A stretch of 18,039 nt of DNA. It comes from Alphaproteobacteria bacterium (lineage in GTDB: Bacteria; Pseudomonadota; Alphaproteobacteria; Micavibrionales; Micavibrionaceae). Location of the stretch: the NCBI GenBank assembly GCA_030432775.1, contig JAUILO010000037.1, positions 1 through 18,039 on the forward strand, in the 5' to 3' direction. Shown here in pieces: positions 14,290 to 18,039 of the stretch (positions within the stretch are counted from its first letter, which is position 1; each line of letters begins with the position of its first letter). The notes under the pieces are model-generated. The model was not told the origin of the DNA. It was given only the letters and a program-made list of their open reading frames with translations, and did no database searches. The position numbers were made by a program, and so were the translations under genes.

Positions 14290-16161
14290 ATGCCAGAAAA
14301 TATGAATAAGAACAGTAGCGAAAAGCTAGCAAATATCAGGGAATTAATGAGTGAGGAAGGGATAGATGCCTATCTCGTTCCCCGTGAAGACGAGTGGCAG
14401 GGCGAATATGTGCCCGAGCGCGCCCAGCGACTATTTTGGTCTACGGGCTTTAGCGGTTCGGCCGGTATGGCAGTGATAGCCACGCATAAAGCTGCTGTAT
14501 TCTCCGATAGCCGTTATAGTTTGCAATTAGAACAACAGCTTGCGGGAACTCCTTACGAAGGCATCACCACAGATAATCTGGCCAAGAAAACGCCGCATGA
14601 CTGGATTGCCGGCAATCTGGAAGAGGGGATGGTCGTTGGTTATGATCCGCGTCTTCATACGGTGACCTTTATTCTGTCTTTGTCCAAAGCACTGTCAGCA
14701 CATGGAATCTCACTAAAGGCAATTGAGGGTAATCTTGTGGATAAGGTTTGGGATAACCAGCCAGACCACCCTGATGCTAAGGTGACAGTGTTTCCTGATA
14801 AACTGGCCGGAAAATCTTCAGCGGAAAAACGAAAGACAGTTGCAGGCATTGTGAAGGAAAAAGGCGCAGATGCAGCGTTTATAGCCGCCCCTGATTCAAT
14901 TGCATGGCTTTTGAATATTCGTGGTGATGATGTTCCTCATGTTCCTGTGGTGCTTTCTTATGCGCTTTTACATGATGATGCTAGCGTGGATTGGTTTGTT
15001 CCTGCGGATAAGGCTGGGCAGGATGTGCGTGATGCGCTGGGCGCGGATGTAAGAGTTCATGAACTGGATGACGTGGGCGCGGTTATGGAGCGTTTATTTG
15101 ACGGCAGTACCGCAGATAAGCCCAAAATTATAATGGATGGCGAAAATGTTGCGATTGCCTTTAAAACCATGGCTGAAACCATCGGTTTTGATGTTGGTAA
15201 CAGCGAAGATGTTTGTCAGGCACCCAAAGCCGAGAAAAACAAGGCCGAGATCGAGGGGATCAAGCAGTCCCATATTGTTGATGGTGTCGCTGTATCGCGT
15301 TTGATCAAATGGCTTGAAGAAGAAGGCGTAAACGGCCAAATTTCAGAGCTTGATGTCGTTGAACAGCTTTTGACCTTCCGTAAGATGTCGCCAGATTTCA
15401 AGGATGATAGTTTTGATACCATTTCCGGCTGGGCTGATAATGGCGCAATAGTTCATTATCATGCGACCCCTGAGAACCACAGTGATATTCGCGGATCTGG
15501 TTTGCTGCTGGTCGATAGCGGCGGTCAATATTGGGGCGAAGATTTCGCCGGTACAACTGATATAACCCGCACCGTTGCAATTGGAACACCGACGCAGGAA
15601 ATGCGTGAGAGCTTTACCCGCGTTTTAAAGGGGCATATTGCCGTTGCTTCATTGCGTTTTCCGCAAGGTACAACGGGCGCAGCAATTGACGTAATGGCGC
15701 GCAGCGCACTTTGGAAAGAAGATCTGGATTATGGTCACGGCACAGGGCACGGCGTTGGCGCGTATTTATCCGTCCATGAGGCTGGCACGGGGCTCAGTTC
15801 ACGTGCGAATAAAGAATATAAGCCCGGCATGTTTTTATCCAATGAGCCCGGCTATTACAAAAAAGATGAATACGGCATTCGGATTGAAAGTCTTATACTT
15901 GTTGAAGAAGATGGCAAGAACAAAGCCACAGACCGTCTAATGATGGCATTTAACACGGTGTCTTATGCGCCGATTGATAAAAACCTGATTGTGACGGATA
16001 TGCTGAGTGATGAAGAGCTGGACTGGTTGAATGATTATCATCAGCATGTTTATGATAATCTGAGCCCGCATATGGATCAAGATGAGACGGATTGGCTAAA
16101 ACAGGCAACGCAGCCTTTGTATAAGAGCGCACCGTCAAGGCACGCAGCGCCTAAAATCTAA
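14290..16161 (+). CDS. Aminopeptidase P family Xaa-Pro aminopeptidase (M24 metallopeptidase)
   Basis: This dinuclear metal enzyme releases N-terminal residues that precede proline. At 623 residues it has the three-part layout of the longer, eukaryote-like aminopeptidase P class: two creatinase-like N-terminal domains (about 10-150 and 165-310), then the pita-bread catalytic domain (about 320-540) and a C-terminal extension (about 550-610). Predicted metal ligands are Asp409 in LVDSGG, Asp424 in GTTDITRT, His487 in GHGTGHGVG, Glu519 in SNEPGYY and Glu533 in RIES. His391 in HYHATP and His496 in VHEAG match conserved active-site histidines. No signal peptide is seen, so it is probably cytoplasmic. 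It is the only plus-strand gene, divergent from mipZ and convergent with rpsU. The start at 14290 fits a well-spaced promoter but has no ribosome site; ATG at 14302 is the alternative. Confidence 0.95.
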   Translation: MPENMNKNSSEKLANIRELMSEEGIDAYLVPREDEWQGEYVPERAQRLFWSTGFSGSAGMAVIATHKAAVFSDSRYSLQLEQQLAGTPYEGITTDNLAKKTPHDWIAGNLEEGMVVGYDPRLHTVTFILSLSKALSAHGISLKAIEGNLVDKVWDNQPDHPDAKVTVFPDKLAGKSSAEKRKTVAGIVKEKGADAAFIAAPDSIAWLLNIRGDDVPHVPVVLSYALLHDDASVDWFVPADKAGQDVRDALGADVRVHELDDVGAVMERLFDGSTADKPKIIMDGENVAIAFKTMAETIGFDVGNSEDVCQAPKAEKNKAEIEGIKQSHIVDGVAVSRLIKWLEEEGVNGQISELDVVEQLLTFRKMSPDFKDDSFDTISGWADNGAIVHYHATPENHSDIRGSGLLLVDSGGQYWGEDFAGTTDITRTVAIGTPTQEMRESFTRVLKGHIAVASLRFPQGTTGAAIDVMARSALWKEDLDYGHGTGHGVGAYLSVHEAGTGLSSRANKEYKPGMFLSNEPGYYKKDEYGIRIESLILVEEDGKNKATDRLMMAFNTVSYAPIDKNLIVTDMLSDEELDWLNDYHQHVYDNLSPHMDQDETDWLKQATQPLYKSAPSRHAAPKI

Positions 16162-16232
16162 TAACCGGATTTCACAGCAGCCCTGCCTTCAGAAGACAAA
16201 CCAGAAAAAGAGTTCTGGGTAATCAAACGCCT

Positions 16233-16268
16233 TAAAAGCAAAAAGCTCCCGATAATTTACCGAGAGCT
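16233..16268 (-). terminator. Intrinsic terminator of rpsU
   Basis: On the minus strand AGCTCTCG (16261-16268) pairs with CGGGAGCT (16244-16251), 8 of 8 with one G-U wobble, around a 9-base loop, followed by TTTTGCTTTT. It lies about 40 bases after the rpsU stop. On the plus strand the wobble becomes a C-A mismatch and the tail is less uniform, so it would be a poorer terminator for the converging aminopeptidase gene. Confidence 0.75.
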
Positions 16269-16306
16269 CTTCTAATTATATATGCCGTTAAAGCGAATGG
16301 TTAAAC

Positions 16307-16513
16307 TTAACCGTTTTCGCGTTCACGTTTTTTACGTTCTAGCTTGCGCCAGCGACGTACAGCTTCAGCTTTTTCGCGTTTCTTCTTTTCAGAAGGTTTT
16401 TCATAATCGCGACGAAGTTTCATTTCACGGAAGATACCTTCACGTTGCATTTTCTTCTTAAGAGCTCTTAAAGCTTGATCGACGTTATTATCACGTACAT
16501 TTACGCTAACCAC
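16307..16513 (-). CDS. rpsU: 30S ribosomal protein S21
   Basis: S21 is a small, very basic protein of the 30S subunit located near the platform and the anti-Shine-Dalgarno region. The sequence VRDNNVDQALRALKKK near the N-terminus and FREMKLRRDYEKPSEKKKREKAEAVRR in segments thereafter are diagnostic. I place the start at the GTG at 16511-16513, giving 68 residues beginning MVSVNVRDNN, which matches the usual MVQVIVRDNN form. AGGTGA (16519-16524) sits 5 bases upstream of it. A longer reading from the in-frame GTG at 16520-16522 would overlap that ribosome site and add three residues with no homologue. A terminator follows and an AT-rich promoter region of about 130 bp precedes, so it appears monocistronic. 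Confidence 0.96.
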   Translation of the reverse strand: MVSVNVRDNNVDQALRALKKKMQREGIFREMKLRRDYEKPSEKKKREKAEAVRRWRKLERKKRERENG

Positions 16514-16618
16514 GTTTATCACCTATCTTTCTAGTTTAGATTTATGTGTAATTCACAAAGTACAGCTTAAATATCGCGCCAAGGCACTAAAATCAAGCAA
16601 AATCTCATGCGAATAACT

Positions 16619-16624
16619 ATTATA
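16619..16624 (-). promoter_or_regulatory. Candidate -10 box upstream of rpsU
   Basis: A perfect TATAAT on the minus strand lies about 105 bases upstream of the rpsU GTG and just after the stop of the neighbouring gene. No good -35 is seen at 16-18 bp. A second candidate, TTGATT with TATTTA at 17-bp spacing, lies closer to the gene (about 16567-16595). Which is used cannot be decided by eye. Confidence 0.3.
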
Positions 16625-16652
16625 TACCACTTAGGTCCTTAAAGCGAATTTA

Positions 16653-17393
16653 TTACAGTTTAAGTTTATTCGAGCGCCTTAGGCCGTAGTCAGGTTTGAT
16701 TGTGTCTGCTGCAGGATCTTGATGACCTTTGAGATCTTCATGCACCTTAAACAGAACTTTGTTCTCCGGTGTTATATATGGCGCGCCGTGTAAGCCTTTT
16801 TCTTCGGCCAGATTTTCAACAATAACGGTGTCCGATTGATCTTCGGCAACCGTAATGTCATGGCATAGCGCTTTGGCATCATTTGGAAAAGGAAAGCCAA
16901 AGACCCGGCGGAAATGGGTTGCACCTTCAATGCGCGGTGCATCAGGATTTGTGCCATAGCCGAACTTGAATAATGACTCAAGGCTCAGGCTGGACTGTGT
17001 TGAAAGATATTCATATAGATCTTCCGGCGTTTCTTCGTCATAAAAAATGCCGATAATTTGCGTCTCGGGGTGCTGCAGGGCAAGTGGAACAAGCACTTTT
17101 TCCGCTCGCGTTTGCTGATCTTCAATATCTGTCAAACTGCCGCCCTTGGCATCGTTAATCTTTTGCATGCTAACATCAGAATTCACCGCGATAATGTAGG
17201 TGTCCTCTGGCAAATGAATTGTATCTGTTATATATTGAAAACCCGCCAGTGTTGTCGGTACAACCATTTCATCGGGGGCTGTATATGTGCCATTTGTAAT
17301 ATGAGCGTATTTCACACCTTCATCTTCAAGCGCCTGAGCTGTTTCACCTAGTCGCGTATTTGTGATGATTTTTAGATTATCCGGATAACTCAT
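16653..17393 (-). CDS. Protein resembling the HldE/RfaE cytidylyltransferase-like domain but lacking the HxGH motif
   Basis: I find similarity, by pattern, to the C-terminal nucleotidyltransferase domain of HldE/RfaE. Shared segments are ITNGTY (32-37, compare TNGCFD), LAGFQYI (49-55, where the family has HxGHVxYL), YIIAVNSDVSMQKI (66-79, compare LIVAVNSDxS), QQTRAEKVLVPLAL (93-106) and IFYDEETPEDLYEYL (116-130, compare FEEDTPExLI). The order and spacing agree except for about eight extra residues before LAGF. Both histidines of the catalytic HxGH are absent, and no other HxGH occurs in the 246 residues. The C-terminal 115 residues (about 132-246) do not correspond to anything I recognise. 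It could be a catalytically dead or repurposed relative, or a distant fold-mate. AGGAA 8 bases upstream supports the start. It lies between yejF and rpsU, alone. Confidence 0.55.
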   Translation of the reverse strand: MSYPDNLKIITNTRLGETAQALEDEGVKYAHITNGTYTAPDEMVVPTTLAGFQYITDTIHLPEDTYIIAVNSDVSMQKINDAKGGSLTDIEDQQTRAEKVLVPLALQHPETQIIGIFYDEETPEDLYEYLSTQSSLSLESLFKFGYGTNPDAPRIEGATHFRRVFGFPFPNDAKALCHDITVAEDQSDTVIVENLAEEKGLHGAPYITPENKVLFKVHEDLKGHQDPAADTIKPDYGLRRSNKLKL

Positions 17394-17435
17394 AGCCGTT
17401 CCTTTTTATTCATATCGGTTTTCGTGCATATAGGT

Positions 17436-17454
17436 TTGACGCGCCTAATTGACG
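17436..17454. repeat. TTGACG direct repeat, 13 bp apart
   Basis: TTGACG occurs at 17436-17441 and 17449-17454 on the plus strand, upstream of the start at 17393. A direct repeat at 13 bp, slightly more than one helical turn, could be a regulator half-site pair for the minus-strand gene, but two 6-mers can recur by chance. Confidence 0.25.
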
Positions 17455-17514
17455 ATCTCCTAGCACTATCTATGAAATACGTAAATAAATGGTTTAAATT
17501 TGCGTGTGTGTATA

Positions 17515-18039
17515 TTATGCCGATTTACGTGTGCGCAGATTAACCGCAGCATCAAGCAGGTCACGCGTATATTCTTGCTGGGGTGATGTAAAAATATCTT
17601 TGGCTGGTCCGGTTTCAACGGCTTGCCCGTTCTTCATAACGATCAAATCATGTGACATCGCTTTGACAACACGTAAATCATGGCTAATGAACATATAGGA
17701 CAAAGTGTGTTTTTCCTGAAGCGCGCGTAACAGGTCAACAATCTGTGCCTGAACGGATAGATCAAGCGCAGAAGTTGGCTCGTCCAGAACGATAAAGTCC
17801 GGCTTTAGAACAATAGAGCGTGCAATTGAGATGCGCTGGCGCTGGCCACCTGAAAATTCATGCGGATATCTGTTACGTGTGTCCGGATCAAGCGTCGCAT
17901 CTTTAAGCGCTTCGATAACGCGGTCCTCGCGTTCTGACTTGCTCAGATCTTTGTAATGAACCTGTAAGCCCTCGCCAATAATATCGGCAACACTCATGCG
18001 CGGGGAGAGTGAGCTATACGGATCCTGAAAGACTATCTG
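17515..18039 (-). CDS. yejF: C-terminal part of a YejF-like peptide ABC transporter ATP-binding protein (truncated by window edge)
   Basis: The frame is open to the window end, giving the last 174 residues; an internal ATG at 17997 is not the true start because homologous sequence (QIVFQDPYSSLSPR) precedes it. The visible part is the second ATPase domain: the Q-loop segment VFQDPYSSLSPR, the signature SGGQRQRISIARS, Walker B VLDEPTSALD, the H-loop FISHDLRVV, and a C-terminal TSPQQEYTRDLL typical of dipeptide/oligopeptide-type ATPases. Close agreement through the whole stretch (RYPHEFSGGQ, SVQAQI, the SHDL region, SPQQEYTR) points to YejF, the double ATPase subunit of the YejABEF importer for microcin C-like and other peptides. 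OppF/DppF-type subunits are the alternative. The rest of the transporter would lie to the right. Confidence 0.88.
   Translation of the reverse strand, partial: QIVFQDPYSSLSPRMSVADIIGEGLQVHYKDLSKSEREDRVIEALKDATLDPDTRNRYPHEFSGGQRQRISIARSIVLKPDFIVLDEPTSALDLSVQAQIVDLLRALQEKHTLSYMFISHDLRVVKAMSHDLIVMKNGQAVETGPAKDIFTSPQQEYTRDLLDAAVNLRTRKSA

Noticed and set aside
16201..16218. CCAGAA/TTCTGG hairpin as terminator of the aminopeptidase gene
   Set aside because: The stem is only 6 bp and no T run follows on the plus strand.

Overview
The window looks like chromosomal DNA from a motile, Gram-negative alphaproteobacterium of moderate GC content. The lineage call rests mainly on two genes. One is a ChpT-type histidine phosphotransferase (CckA-ChpT-CtrA/CpdR phosphorelay). 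The other is a MipZ-type division-site ATPase. Both are hallmarks of Alphaproteobacteria. I cannot name a genus. Almost everything is on the minus strand; only the aminopeptidase P gene is on the plus strand. No tRNA, rRNA, CRISPR array, insertion sequence or transposase gene was found.

Layout from left to right. (1) Positions 1-963: the N-terminal 321 residues of a large, alanine-rich helical protein of unknown function, running off the left edge. Behind it lies a 472-bp AT-rich intergenic region with two candidate promoters, a near-perfect 20-bp palindrome and an array of GACATATA-like repeats. (2) 1436-3097: purH, the last two steps of IMP synthesis. (3) 3313-9259: a complete chemotaxis signalling operon transcribed in the order cheA-cheW-cheY-cheB-cheR. 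It has everything except a receptor, and its CheA is a 947-residue hybrid with two CheW-like modules and a C-terminal receiver. (4) 9474-12546: galU, a phosphomannomutase/phosphoglucomutase and chpT in one direction. The two sugar enzymes supply UDP-glucose and hexose-1-phosphates for envelope polysaccharides; chpT belongs to cell-cycle and motility control. (5) 12728-14260: a membrane-anchored J-domain protein and mipZ. (6) 14290-16161: an M24 aminopeptidase P on the plus strand, divergent from mipZ with only 29 bp between start codons. (7) 16307-18039: rpsU with its terminator, a diverged protein resembling the HldE/RfaE nucleotidyltransferase domain but lacking the HxGH motif, and the C-terminal part of a YejF-like peptide ABC transporter ATPase running off the right edge.

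Functionally the window is mostly core: purine synthesis, chemotaxis, sugar nucleotides, cell-cycle phosphorelay, division-site placement and translation. The two least explained proteins are the edge-truncated helical protein and the nucleotidyltransferase-like protein without its catalytic signature. The most notable non-coding signals are three independent short tandem duplications, each in the gap just 3' of a minus-strand gene; the regulatory-looking region upstream of the helical protein; a hairpin with a U tract in the cheA leader; and a predicted leaderless start for the aminopeptidase. I did not see a clear new multi-gene defence or mobile system here.
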